NCBI GenBank assembly: GCA_029263455.1
Contig: JAJCXM010000014.1
Coordinates: forward strand, 186,001 to 250,000
Direction of reading: 5' to 3'
Source: Holophagae bacterium
GTDB taxonomy: Bacteria; Acidobacteriota; Holophagae; Acanthopleuribacterales; Acanthopleuribacteraceae
Length of the DNA: 64,000 nt
Positions within the stretch are counted from its first letter, which is position 1. Every line of letters starts with the position of its first letter. This document shows, one piece after another, positions 1-8,060 of the stretch. The notes beneath the pieces are model-generated. The model saw only the letters and a program-made list of their open reading frames with translations. It made no database searches and had not been told where the DNA came from. The position numbers and the translations under genes were made by a program.

Positions 1-563
1 CGGTCTCGCTGGGTGTATCGGGTACGTGTTCGGACGCGAATTGCGTAGGCTCCTCCCCACAATTCCTCGCCGCGCAAATTGACGCGCAGCCCTGGTTGTT
101 TGAAGCCACGCTCGTTGCCCGAGTCGTCAGTGAATTGGTAATACTGTAGCGAAACCGATCCGCGTACGGGGCTTCGTTTAACGGATTTGGCTGTTCGAGG
201 TTTTCGTTCTTTGCTTACGTTGACGGTATTTTCGGCAGGTTCAGAGGGCACCGACGGTTCGACTCGTTTTCTGAGGTAGCACCAATCGCCAAGTTGTAGT
301 GCTTGAGTGTCAGTTTCCAATTTACAAGATGCCCGATTTTCAGCAACAGAGACAACCACCAGATTGGCGAGCCATTGTCCATCGCGATAAAACGCAAACT
401 GATCGCCCACCGAAACGCCATTGGCCGAACCCGCATCTACATAAACGAGATCAGCACTGAGATAAGTTACTGTGGCGTCGGGTTTTGGACCTGGGTTCTG
501 ACAAAGCACCCAAGCGCTTGAAAAGAGGGAAACAAACAGCGCGGTTGTTAGCTTAGCGTTCAT
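1..563 (-). CDS. exported protein of the cytochrome cassette, possible outer-membrane barrel (partial, runs off left edge)
   Basis: I do not recognise a named family. The frame stays open for about 187 codons to the window edge, so the C-terminus is missing. The start is an ATG with GGAG six bases upstream, and it overlaps the stop of the 28-haem cytochrome by 11 bases, so translation is probably coupled. Residues 1-21 form a signal peptide (hydrophobic core, then a Ser-Ala-Trp-Val-Leu-Cys-Gln stretch). Residues 35-95 resemble a small all-beta domain of the kind found in secretion and flagellar accessory proteins, with a G-x-x-x-G-V-x-V-G-D turn. A basic Pro/Ser linker follows, then alternating polar/hydrophobic strands (SVSLQYYQF, then GLRVNLRGEELWGG and AYAIRVRTRTRY) typical of the start of an outer-membrane barrel. 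As the last cassette gene it could be the porin through which electrons cross the outer membrane; that is inference. Confidence 0.7.
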   Translation of the reverse strand, partial: MNAKLTTALFVSLFSSAWVLCQNPGPKPDATVTYLSADLVYVDAGSANGVSVGDQFAFYRDGQWLANLVVVSVAENRASCKLETDTQALQLGDWCYLRKRVEPSVPSEPAENTVNVSKERKPRTAKSVKRSPVRGSVSLQYYQFTDDSGNERGFKQPGLRVNLRGEELWGGAYAIRVRTRTRYTQRD

Positions 564-2646
564 CTTCTTCTCCGTTGGGGTGGCAGGCATAACACGCCAT
601 TGATTCGTACACGTAGCCGTTGACCTCGTCGTGTTCGTCGTCCATGTCACTGCGTGGGTGGGCATGACAATCGATGCACGAGAACTGTTCGAAGTTGTTC
701 GGGTTCACATGACAATCGGCACATGTATCCCATTCGTTGCGATGTTGGCCAGAATAGATAGGAAACATGTGATTGAAATTCGCATCGTTCCAATCAGCGG
801 TGTTGTGGCAATCTTCGCAGGTGGTGGGGAACTGAGCCGCTAGGTGATTGGGGTCAATTGCGTTGGTGTAATCAATCTGGTGGCAGGCAACACAGTCAGT
901 GGGCGTGTTGGCGTATCCCTGGGAATGGCAATCCAAACAATCCAAGGGCGCGTGGGCACCGGCTAGTGGGAACTGGGTCTGATTGTGATCGAAGGTGGCC
1001 GGCGACCAAGCGTTGGTCGAGTGGCACAAAGTACAGTCCGTGCTGAATTGGTTGCTCACATGGTTGGGATCTGGCACTTGATTGTAGTCAGTTTGATGGC
1101 ACGCTAAACAATCGGTGGGTGTATTGCTGTAACCCTGGGAGTGGCAGTCCAAGCAATCCAACGGCGCGTGGGCGCCGGCAAGTGGGAACTGGGTCTGATT
1201 GTGATCGAAGGTGGCCGGTGACCAAGCGTTAGTGGTGTGGCACAAGGTACAGTCCGTGCTGAACTGGTTGCTCACATGGTTGGGATCTGGCACTTGATCG
1301 TAGTCAGTTTGGTGGCACGCAATACAGTCAGTGGGTGTGTTGGTATAACCCTGGGAATGACAGTCCAGACAATCCAACGGCGCGTGGGCACCGGCAAGTG
1401 GGAACTGAGTCTGGTTGTGATCAAACGTGGCCGGTGACCAAGCGTTGATCGTGTGGCACAAAGTGCAATCCATGCTGAACTGACTGGCCACATGGTTGGG
1501 ATCTGGCACTTGATCGTAGTCAGTTTGGTGGCACGCAATACAGTCGGTGGGTGTGTTGGTGTATCCCTCGGAATGGCAATCCAGACAATCCAAGGGCGCG
1601 TGGGCGCCGGCAAGTGGGAACTGAGTCTGATTGTGATCGAACGTGGCCGGTGACCAAGCGTTGGTGGTGTGGCACAAAGTGCAATCCGTGCTGAATTGAC
1701 TGGCCACATGGTTGGGATCTGGCACTTGATCGTAGTCAGTTTGGTGGCACGCAATACAGTCAGTGGGTGTGTTGGTATAACCCTGAGAATGGCAGTCCAA
1801 ACAATCCAACGGAACGTGCGCTCCAGCAAGTGGGAACTGGGTCTGGTTGTGATCAAACGTAGCCGGTGACCAAGCGCTAATCGTATGGCAGGCCTGACAA
1901 TCGGTGCTAAATTGGTTGGTCGCGTGGTTGGGATTGACCGTTGCTTGATAATCAGTCAGGTGGCAGGACACACAATCGGTTGGCGTCCCTTGAAATCCAT
2001 TCTCATGGCATGCCTGGCAATCCTGAACCGCATGGCCCTGGACTAATGGGAAACTTGCAGGATGCTGAAATCTGGCTGGAGCCCAGTCGGCGGCTGTAAC
2101 ATCGTGGCAGGGCACACAATCAGTCGAAAATCCGGCAAGTACGTGATTAGGGTTGGTGGTCAAATCGAAATCAGACAGGTGACACGCCTGACAGTCATTG
2201 GACGTAAATGAAAATTCATGGCGGGTCTGTTGATCATGACAGGCTTCGCAGTCCAATCGCGCGTGTTCTCCCAGTAAGGGAAACAATGTTTGCTGGTGAC
2301 GCTGGATCATGTTCATGCGCACTTCCCAGACCGTATCCACGTGACAAGATTCGCAATCCTCACCAAACCGTGCTTGGTGAATGTCGGTGTGGCAACTTGC
2401 ACATTGGGGTTCCGCTTCTTCGAAAACAAGCGATTGGTGGCAGGCTTTACACGAAGCCTGACGGTGCGCTGCCATGAGCTTGAAAGACGTCTGTTGGTGA
2501 TCGAACGCAGGTGGATCCTGAAGATTTATCCAGTCTTGAGTGGTATGGCATTGTTCGCAAGTAATCGCCAGCTCTCCGTGTGGCGATGATTGACCTAAGG
2601 CCAACAATCCCAGAAATAATGTCAACGCGGTCACCGTATGTTTCAT
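553..2646 (-). CDS. giant periplasmic/extracellular multihaem c-type cytochrome (28 CxxCH motifs)
   Basis: The 697-residue product starts with a Sec signal peptide (about residues 1-20) and by my count carries 28 CxxCH haem c attachment motifs. Most of the middle is a tandem 72-residue unit with three CxxCH motifs each; five units are nearly identical and more diverged ones flank them. Each unit contains an F-D-H-x-x-T-x-F-P-L-x-G-x-H segment whose histidines are likely distal haem ligands. This F-x-H...FPL-x-G-x-H...CxxCH layout is familiar from multihaem cytochromes of metal-reducing bacteria. The ATG overlaps the stop of the preceding cytochrome gene (ATGA), with a GGGGGG ribosome-binding site. 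There is no membrane anchor, so it should be soluble in the periplasm or exposed outside. The likely role is a long-range electron wire or capacitor between the membrane cytochrome and the outer-membrane partner. The electron acceptor is unknown. Confidence 0.9.
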   Translation of the reverse strand: MKHTVTALTLFLGLLALGQSSPHGELAITCEQCHTTQDWINLQDPPAFDHQQTSFKLMAAHRQASCKACHQSLVFEEAEPQCASCHTDIHQARFGEDCESCHVDTVWEVRMNMIQRHQQTLFPLLGEHARLDCEACHDQQTRHEFSFTSNDCQACHLSDFDLTTNPNHVLAGFSTDCVPCHDVTAADWAPARFQHPASFPLVQGHAVQDCQACHENGFQGTPTDCVSCHLTDYQATVNPNHATNQFSTDCQACHTISAWSPATFDHNQTQFPLAGAHVPLDCLDCHSQGYTNTPTDCIACHQTDYDQVPDPNHVASQFSTDCTLCHTTNAWSPATFDHNQTQFPLAGAHAPLDCLDCHSEGYTNTPTDCIACHQTDYDQVPDPNHVASQFSMDCTLCHTINAWSPATFDHNQTQFPLAGAHAPLDCLDCHSQGYTNTPTDCIACHQTDYDQVPDPNHVSNQFSTDCTLCHTTNAWSPATFDHNQTQFPLAGAHAPLDCLDCHSQGYSNTPTDCLACHQTDYNQVPDPNHVSNQFSTDCTLCHSTNAWSPATFDHNQTQFPLAGAHAPLDCLDCHSQGYANTPTDCVACHQIDYTNAIDPNHLAAQFPTTCEDCHNTADWNDANFNHMFPIYSGQHRNEWDTCADCHVNPNNFEQFSCIDCHAHPRSDMDDEHDEVNGYVYESMACYACHPNGEEDER
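835..1914 (-). repeat. five tandem 216-bp units within the 28-haem cytochrome gene
   Basis: Five 216-bp units (72 codons) lie head to tail: 1914-1699, 1698-1483, 1482-1267, 1266-1051 and 1050-835 on the minus strand. They are almost identical in DNA, including synonymous positions, apart from scattered substitutions. Each encodes three CxxCH motifs. Diverged copies flank the array on both sides. Such identity points to recent duplication or gene conversion. Confidence 0.93.
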
Positions 2647-4493
2647 TGATTCCCCCCGGCCGAGTCATGGCAGGTCTCGCATCTGATGTCTATTGGCGTG
2701 TACCTTGTGAAAGTGCCAAGTGAATCTTGTTGTGATGGGTGACATTGATTACAAGCAACGTCAATATGAGCACCTTCAAGGTTGAAACGACTGTCGTGTT
2801 GGTGGTCAAAAACCAACGCATCCCATTGAGTGGATTGATGGCAACTGGCGCATTGATTTTCGGCCCGAGCAGCGAATTGCGATCGGTGGGGATCGGAATG
2901 GCACGAGCTACAGTTTGAATCGACGGACGTGAACACCTTGGACTCTGGGTCGGTAAAGACATGGCAGTCTGAGCAACGAGCCTTCTGGTGTTCGCCTTCC
3001 AGCGGGAATGAAGTGAGTTTGTGATCAAAAATGGAGTTCCGCCAGGATGTATCCTGATGGCAACCTTCGCAGCCTAGCTGGACCAGAGTGGGGTATTGTT
3101 GGCTGTCATGGGGATCTACATGACAGGCGTCGCAGGTTTGCTGCTCGAAGCGGAATTTCTGAGTCTGAACTCCGAGAATCGGTTGTGTTGTGTGGCACTG
3201 AACGCAAGGTGTGGCAAGGTGTGCACCCTTGAGCGGGAATCGGCACTCAGCGTGGTCGTTTACGCCAAATTGGGCGGGCAAAAAGCCCTCCACTTGATGG
3301 CACTCGCCGCATTCTCCTTGTGAAGGGCGATGTTTAAATTGGCCAATATGCGAATCGGAATGGCAATCATTGCAGTGCATGAATGCAATGGTGTGATTGA
3401 CTTTGTTTTCTGAATGGCACAATCGACATGCAACATCAATGTGTTTTCCCTTCAAGGGGTAGCGGGTTTTCGCGTGATCGAAGGCTTTCATTTGATCCTG
3501 CCACCCCGACGTTTGATGACAGTCTTCGCATCGCGCCCCCAACCTGCTCTGATGGGGATCGCGATGACAATCTGAACATACCTGGTGTTGAATGTTTGCA
3601 TAACGCACGTACGTAACTGATCGGTTGTTCGAACGGATTAATGTGTGGCATCCCTCACATTCGACCAGTTTGTGTTTCCCTGTTAAGGGGAACGACGCTT
3701 GCTGATGATCAAACTGTGAAGCGGGTTTGAAGTGATTTTCAACGTGGCAGGTTACGCAATCCTGCTTAAATTGGCCGAAGTGGGTGTCATCTGCATGGCA
3801 ATCAGTACAATCATCATGGGCTATCGGTTTGAAGCGACGAAAGGGTTCGGGCTCGGATTCAAGTGCATGGCATTGCTCACAACTTACATCGCGGTGGGCG
3901 CCCTTGAGCGAAAACGCTGCTTTTTGATGATCGAACAAGGCTGCGGGCTTCCAAGAATCTTCGCGGTGACAGCTCATGCAGTCTTTTCCAAATTGCTCGC
4001 GGTGAGGATCTACGTGGCAAGAGGCACAGGTGGCAGCCAGTCCGAGAAAGGTACGCTCCAGATCTTTGCCCACCGCTTTAAGGAGCTCGGGCTTTGCCAT
4101 AGACTTGGCATTATGACAATCGCGGCATGCGGCCTTTGCGTGAGTTCCTTTGAGTGTGAAGCCAGTTAATGAGTGATCAAACTTTTCGGTTCCATTCGGC
4201 CAATGGACCATCTCAAATGTACGTCCATGATGATCACTATGACAGGTTTCACACGTTGAATAGGCCGCTTGCGCGTGGAGCCCTAAACCTTGCTCAATTC
4301 GATCCTTGACCAGTGCGTGGCAACTAAGGCACTGACTACGGAACTCCTTGGTGCCTATCTCGTGGCAGCGAACACATTGAGCAACACCTTCTAGATGCTC
4401 ATGTTTTTGGTGTAAATCACCAGGTGACAACTGACCCAAGACGGACGATGTGAGTATGAAAACACATGACAAGATAAGGGTCCGGGAAATCAA
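2643..4493 (-). CDS. large multihaem c-type cytochrome (23 CxxCH motifs)
   Basis: The 616-residue product has an N-terminal signal peptide (about residues 1-20) and, by my count, 23 CxxCH motifs spread over its whole length. Recurrent F-D-H...F-x-L-x-G-x-H segments precede many haem sites and supply candidate distal histidines. Unlike the next gene its repeats are diverged, so it looks older. The start is a TTG whose last two bases and the next base form the TGA stop of the upstream membrane protein (TTGA overlap); its own stop overlaps the ATG of the 28-haem gene. It is probably the periplasmic link that takes electrons from the membrane b-type protein and passes them on. No catalytic domain (nitrite, hydroxylamine or tetrathionate reductase type) is evident, so I read it as a carrier rather than an enzyme. 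Confidence 0.9.
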   Translation of the reverse strand: MISRTLILSCVFILTSSVLGQLSPGDLHQKHEHLEGVAQCVRCHEIGTKEFRSQCLSCHALVKDRIEQGLGLHAQAAYSTCETCHSDHHGRTFEMVHWPNGTEKFDHSLTGFTLKGTHAKAACRDCHNAKSMAKPELLKAVGKDLERTFLGLAATCASCHVDPHREQFGKDCMSCHREDSWKPAALFDHQKAAFSLKGAHRDVSCEQCHALESEPEPFRRFKPIAHDDCTDCHADDTHFGQFKQDCVTCHVENHFKPASQFDHQQASFPLTGKHKLVECEGCHTLIRSNNRSVTYVRYANIQHQVCSDCHRDPHQSRLGARCEDCHQTSGWQDQMKAFDHAKTRYPLKGKHIDVACRLCHSENKVNHTIAFMHCNDCHSDSHIGQFKHRPSQGECGECHQVEGFLPAQFGVNDHAECRFPLKGAHLATPCVQCHTTQPILGVQTQKFRFEQQTCDACHVDPHDSQQYPTLVQLGCEGCHQDTSWRNSIFDHKLTSFPLEGEHQKARCSDCHVFTDPESKVFTSVDSNCSSCHSDPHRSQFAARAENQCASCHQSTQWDALVFDHQHDSRFNLEGAHIDVACNQCHPSQQDSLGTFTRYTPIDIRCETCHDSAGGNQ

Positions 4494-5359
4494 TTAGATC
4501 TCCATGCAATGCCAAAGGCAAGCGCAACAGCGATGTGCACCAACATCACCACATACATGACCGTGGCAAAGGGTCGATGAAACACGTGCCAGTGGTGAAA
4601 AAGCGATTGAACGGTGCGTAAGGTTGCCACACGACGGTTGAGAATCGCGTAGTCGCGAGCTGATTCAAGCACGGCAAGACATTCAGCTTGTGGGAAACCT
4701 AACTGTTCCAAGTGGCGTTTGGTTTTGCGTAGTCGACTCGATCGCGTCAAAGCATGCGCAGCCAACCAAAAGAGAAAAGCCAGTTGGTTTCCGGGAGCTT
4801 GAGTGCCGGTGATTAGTTTGAGCAGATCGTTCAGTGTTTTTTCGTCAAGTCGATGCTTGAGCGGCTCTAGCTTCTCTTGAAGCTGAGCACTCAGCTCGTC
4901 CAGGTCATAAGCTTCTCCGCTTAGGTTTCGTGGAATCTGGATGTAGAGATAGCGTCCGAAAACACCGCTCAGCGCAACGGCGACCATCGACCAGAAACTC
5001 ACGGCCACAAGTCCTGTCAATTTAAACGAGGTGTGCAGGACCACGAGTAACGAACCGATGATGCCAAAAAATATATGCACGTCTAGCCACGTTTTTAGAC
5101 GGCCGCTTTTCCCTATTAAGCGAGTGCGTTTACGCAAGCTATACGTCAACATGGCCACCAACATGCTGGCACCCAGGATCCCGTACCGCAAGCCCCAGTC
5201 TCCAGCGGGCCTGAGAAGTCGATAGTCCGTGTGATGCGGCCGCGCGCTAAATGGGGTTAGGTAGTAATCTAGTCCACGGGCAAACGCAAAAACGATGGCC
5301 GTCAAAAAAACGAGATAGAGCACTATGATGGGTATTGATAATCGACGTGTAGATGCCAC
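4490..5359 (-). CDS. b-type cytochrome-like integral membrane protein
   Basis: The 289-residue protein has about five transmembrane segments (near 8-30, 54-74, 92-112, 116-140 and 262-285) and a helical cytoplasmic insert of roughly 110 residues. Histidines cluster where haem b ligands would be expected: H95 and H109 in the third segment, then H255, H256, H258 and H261 just before H275 in the last. This resembles di-haem cytochrome b or ferric-reductase-like proteins, though I cannot assign a named family. It is the first gene of the cassette and the downstream 23-haem cytochrome gene starts inside its stop codon. The likely role is to oxidise menaquinol and pass electrons to the periplasmic cytochromes (inference from context). 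The start is GTG, with a GAGG ribosome-binding site seven bases upstream; an ATG 13 bases further up is out of frame. Confidence 0.75.
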   Translation of the reverse strand: MASTRRLSIPIIVLYLVFLTAIVFAFARGLDYYLTPFSARPHHTDYRLLRPAGDWGLRYGILGASMLVAMLTYSLRKRTRLIGKSGRLKTWLDVHIFFGIIGSLLVVLHTSFKLTGLVAVSFWSMVAVALSGVFGRYLYIQIPRNLSGEAYDLDELSAQLQEKLEPLKHRLDEKTLNDLLKLITGTQAPGNQLAFLFWLAAHALTRSSRLRKTKRHLEQLGFPQAECLAVLESARDYAILNRRVATLRTVQSLFHHWHVFHRPFATVMYVVMLVHIAVALAFGIAWRSN

Positions 5360-5386
5360 CAGCTTGCCTCATCTTTCCCCACATCC

Positions 5387-5415
5387 AGACTATCGTCGGA
5401 CGAAGTGATCGTCAA
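5387..5415 (-). promoter_or_regulatory. candidate sigma-70-type promoter of the cytochrome cassette
   Basis: Read on the minus strand, TTGACG (5415-5410) is followed after 17 bases by TAGTCT (5392-5387), about 28 bases before the GTG start of the membrane cytochrome gene. The -35 box is strong and the -10 box weak, as expected for a regulated promoter. It was recognised by eye only. Confidence 0.45.
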
Positions 5416-5666
5416 CAGTTGATGGGCTTGCTGTGATTTAGCCTACGCTCGCTCGGTGACGCTGCCGCGAACGAAAGGACGGGGTAAGTGGCCAAAGGAC
5501 GCCCGGTGATGCGACCTATAGGGGTTTACCCTCATAACGCTGGCATCGACGTCAAACGATTTTAGCTCAATGCGATGTGACAATATTTTACAATTTCATT
5601 TGATGCAAACAACCCATTTTGCCCTAAGCTTGGTCAAATAAGAAAAAGCCGACGGAGGATCTAATC
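5416..5666. other. remainder of the divergent intergenic region
   Basis: This stretch separates the minus-strand cytochrome cassette from the plus-strand secreted-protein gene. It has no credible open frame. The last 90 bases are AT-rich and probably hold the plus-strand promoter, but I could not pick a convincing pair of boxes. GGAGG lies just ahead of the downstream ATG. Confidence 0.4.
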
Positions 5667-6263
5667 ATGCCGACAAATCAATACGCCACCAGCGCAAATC
5701 GTAAGTTCACGAACCTTTATCGAATCGTTTTCTTGTCCTTCGTCGCGTGTCTGTTTTCTGTGCACCTTTGGGCGCAGAACCTTGTTGTCAACCCTAACTT
5801 CACATCGACTGCATCTTGGACTGGTGACAATGGATCAATCCTCTCCTTGGATGGCACGACCGGTAATTTGTCAGCCCCTTCAGGGCTAGTGACTGGACCG
5901 GGGGGCGTTGCCGTTCAGTGCTCTCAATGCGTTCCCATCTCAACCACCGGAGTAAGTTACGCCTTTGGGGCCAACATGATGCCGCTCAACAATTCGTCAA
6001 CCTTAATCTTGACCATTGTTTGGTACGACGGCGGCAATTGCAGTGGCAACATCACAGGGCAGAGCCAAACGACACAAGCTTCACCGACGCAAATGGCCTG
6101 GCATGCTTTGGCTGGAAATGGTACTGCGCCTGCCTTAACTGTGTCAGCAGATATTGAAATTGTGCAAAACACGGGAACAGCTGGTGTTCAGTTCAATGTA
6201 GATGATGTCTATTTAGGTGCCAACGACACACCCGTCGAACTTCAAAGTTTATCTGTCGAGTAA
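5667..6263 (+). CDS. secreted jelly-roll (carbohydrate-binding-like) protein
   Basis: The 198-residue protein has an extended n-region and a signal peptide ending near residue 36 (LWAQ). The mature part begins N-L-V-V-N-P-N-F, the usual opening of CBM4/9-like or discoidin-like jelly-roll domains, and runs about 150 residues of predicted beta strands to the end. Two cysteines in the C-S-Q-C segment could form a disulfide. There is no catalytic domain, so it probably binds a glycan or acts as a surface or matrix component. The C-terminus, TPVELQSLSVE, resembles the spacer that precedes sorting tags in other secreted proteins, but no tag follows. The start is clear: ATG after GACGGAGG. The gene stands alone, divergent from the cytochrome cassette. 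Confidence 0.65.
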   Translation: MPTNQYATSANRKFTNLYRIVFLSFVACLFSVHLWAQNLVVNPNFTSTASWTGDNGSILSLDGTTGNLSAPSGLVTGPGGVAVQCSQCVPISTTGVSYAFGANMMPLNNSSTLILTIVWYDGGNCSGNITGQSQTTQASPTQMAWHALAGNGTAPALTVSADIEIVQNTGTAGVQFNVDDVYLGANDTPVELQSLSVE

Positions 6264-6686
6264 CCGTCTTCGCCGCAATCCTTGCTTAGTCAGCTAGAGT
6301 CGTAGCAACTGCTTTTTTTTCGGCGACTCACCCGGGCATTTAAGGTAGGCGTCTATTTACGCCAAATCTCAATGCTCACGATCGACTTACGACACGCCCG
6401 ATGTCTTGCACGATAGTCAATACTAGAACGCCCGGTTGACGTCACGGTCGACTTCGACCGAACTCCACTGACGGGCAATCAAAGCCTGAATCCATTAACC
6501 ACATTCAAATTGATGGTTGTCTCCCCTGTTCGCAACCTGCTTGGTTAACCCTTTCACGGTTCGTATCGCCAAGCGTAATCCTAGGACTGCTCGCCCCGCT
6601 GCTTACGGACAACAGGGTGTCCACACCCATCTTGACCCCCGGGGACAACGAAATTGTGTAGTATCTCTCGTAGAGGCCGAGTTGAT
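6264..6686. other. intergenic region without a gene
   Basis: No open frame here looks coding. About 50 bases after the upstream stop there is a T8 run preceded by weak dyad symmetry (6290-6322), which may be a poor terminator. A 5-bp hairpin (GGCGT/ACGCC) lies near 6347 and a 16-bp palindrome at 6445-6460. A TTGACC near 6640 could be a -35 box for the hydrolase gene, but the spacing to the nearest -10-like sequence is long. Confidence 0.4.
6445..6460. promoter_or_regulatory. 16-bp palindrome, possible operator
   Basis: CGGTCGA-CT-TCGACCG is a perfect inverted repeat with seven-base arms and a two-base centre, about 230 bases upstream of the hydrolase start. A TTGACG lies a few bases before it. 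It fits a dimeric repressor site, but no adjacent regulator gene is present to pair with it. Confidence 0.3.
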
Positions 6687-8060
6687 ATGGACACACCCAA
6701 AGTAAAATTCGTCACATCATCCACCGGTGCCAGCATTGCTTACGCTGTTCACGGCGCAGGATCCTACCTGATGGTGCCGTCCTGGTGGGTGAGTCATCTT
6801 GAACTGGATTGGCAAAGCGAAAGCTATCGCAAATTCTTTTCAGCTTTAGGTGAGCACCATACGGTGGTCCGCTATGACCGAATTGGCGTCGGACTGAGTG
6901 GGCAGCATCGATCCAGTTTTGAGTTGGAAGACGAGGTTCTTACGCTTGCGGAATTGATCGAACATCTTGGTGCCGATCGCTGCTCGCTCTTGAGCCTGTC
7001 ATGTGCAGGGCCTGTGGCAACAGTTTATGCCCACCGAAACCCGCATCGCATCCACAAACTGGTTTATCTCAGCTCATTTGCCTGCGGAAAAGATATCGGT
7101 GACCAAAAGATTCAACAGGCTCTGTGCTCCTTAGTGTCGGCTTATTGGGGGATGGGCGCAAAAGTGATTCTTGATCTGTTTGACCCAGACATGGGAACCC
7201 TGCAACGTCAACAGCAAGGTAAAATCCAGAAACAATCCGCTTCGCCCGAGATGGCTTTAGAGCTTCTCAAATTGACTTTTAAGATGGATGCCACCGAAGA
7301 AGCTAAGAACCTTATTAAGCCTGCACTGATTCTTCACCGAAGCAAAGATAGAACGGTGTCTGCAACCGCCGGAAAACGACTTGCGGCTCTGATTCCAAAT
7401 GCAGAATTCAAGACGATTGAAGGGAAGTCTCATCTACCTTGGATTGGTGCAGAGTCCGAGCAATTCCTGCAGGAAATCCTGGCATTCACTGGTGCGCAAA
7501 CGTCACCCAGCCAAAGCGAACACAATCAGTTCCGAAAACTCGAGGATGTCTGGGCGTTGAGTTATGCTCAGAAAACAGTGCATGTCAAAGATGCCCTTGG
7601 GTTACGGGATCTTGTACAGCTAATCGCAAATCCAGGAATGGAAATCCATGTTCGTGTTTTAGCGTCAGGTGAAAACAGCGAAGCGCGATCGAAATCTTCT
7701 GAAACCCAAATACTAGATCCCCAAGCGATGCGGGAATATCGTCACAGACTGAGTGAGCTGTTACAGGCAAAAAAACAAGCCGAGCAATCTGGCAACGAAA
7801 AATCATATCTATCAATTGAGCAGGAAGAGGAATATTTACTCGAAGAGTTATCCAAAGCAACTGGATTGTCTGGTAGGCACCGTAACTTCTCGAGCAACGA
7901 CGAAAGAGCACGTAAATCCATTAGCTCGCGCATTCGCGGCAGCATCAGGCGCATAAAGGCCTTGCATCCCGAATTAGGAAGACATTTACAGCAGACCATC
8001 AGCACTGGAATATATTGCAGTTACACGCCTGCAATAGACCTTCACTGGTTAACAAGATAA
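6687..8060 (+). CDS. alpha/beta hydrolase fused to a C-terminal domain of signalling ATPases
   Basis: The N-terminal 270 residues form an alpha/beta-hydrolase domain: a GASIAYAVHG opening, a P-S-W-W-V-S-H-L-E-L oxyanion-region motif, the RYDRIGVGLS strand, a nucleophile elbow at about S105 (S-L-S-C-A instead of G-x-S-x-G), an aspartate near 220 and a histidine near 246. This subtype is often joined to adenylate-cyclase or LuxR domains. Residues 280-457 match a domain usually found at the C-terminus of large regulatory ATPases: an L-x-Y-x-x-K-T-V-x-x-K-D-x-x-G-L start, a charged helical hairpin, a G-L-x-G-R-x-R turn and a final TGIYCSYTP. The combination suggests a sensor or effector hydrolase; the substrate is unknown. 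ATG 6687 was chosen because AGAGG lies ten bases upstream; the longer TTG start at 6654 has no support. OsmC follows after 80 bases. Confidence 0.8.
   Translation: MDTPKVKFVTSSTGASIAYAVHGAGSYLMVPSWWVSHLELDWQSESYRKFFSALGEHHTVVRYDRIGVGLSGQHRSSFELEDEVLTLAELIEHLGADRCSLLSLSCAGPVATVYAHRNPHRIHKLVYLSSFACGKDIGDQKIQQALCSLVSAYWGMGAKVILDLFDPDMGTLQRQQQGKIQKQSASPEMALELLKLTFKMDATEEAKNLIKPALILHRSKDRTVSATAGKRLAALIPNAEFKTIEGKSHLPWIGAESEQFLQEILAFTGAQTSPSQSEHNQFRKLEDVWALSYAQKTVHVKDALGLRDLVQLIANPGMEIHVRVLASGENSEARSKSSETQILDPQAMREYRHRLSELLQAKKQAEQSGNEKSYLSIEQEEEYLLEELSKATGLSGRHRNFSSNDERARKSISSRIRGSIRRIKALHPELGRHLQQTISTGIYCSYTPAIDLHWLTR

Noticed and set aside
215-436. 73-codon minus-strand frame
   Set aside because: It lies in another frame of the partial exported gene, which is open from 563 to the edge and has a signal peptide and overlap with the cytochrome gene.
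858-1869. Plus-strand frames of about 66 codons repeated every 216 bases, and a 194-codon minus-strand frame at 1272-1856
   Set aside because: They are shadows of the tandem repeat in the cytochrome gene, without ribosome-binding sites; CxxCH motifs appear only in the annotated frame.
835-1914. Possible CRISPR array because of regular repeats
   Set aside because: The period is 216 bases with no unique spacers and the units are coding.
6654-6686. TTG start for the alpha/beta hydrolase
   Set aside because: The downstream ATG has AGAGG at good spacing and gives the standard N-terminus.
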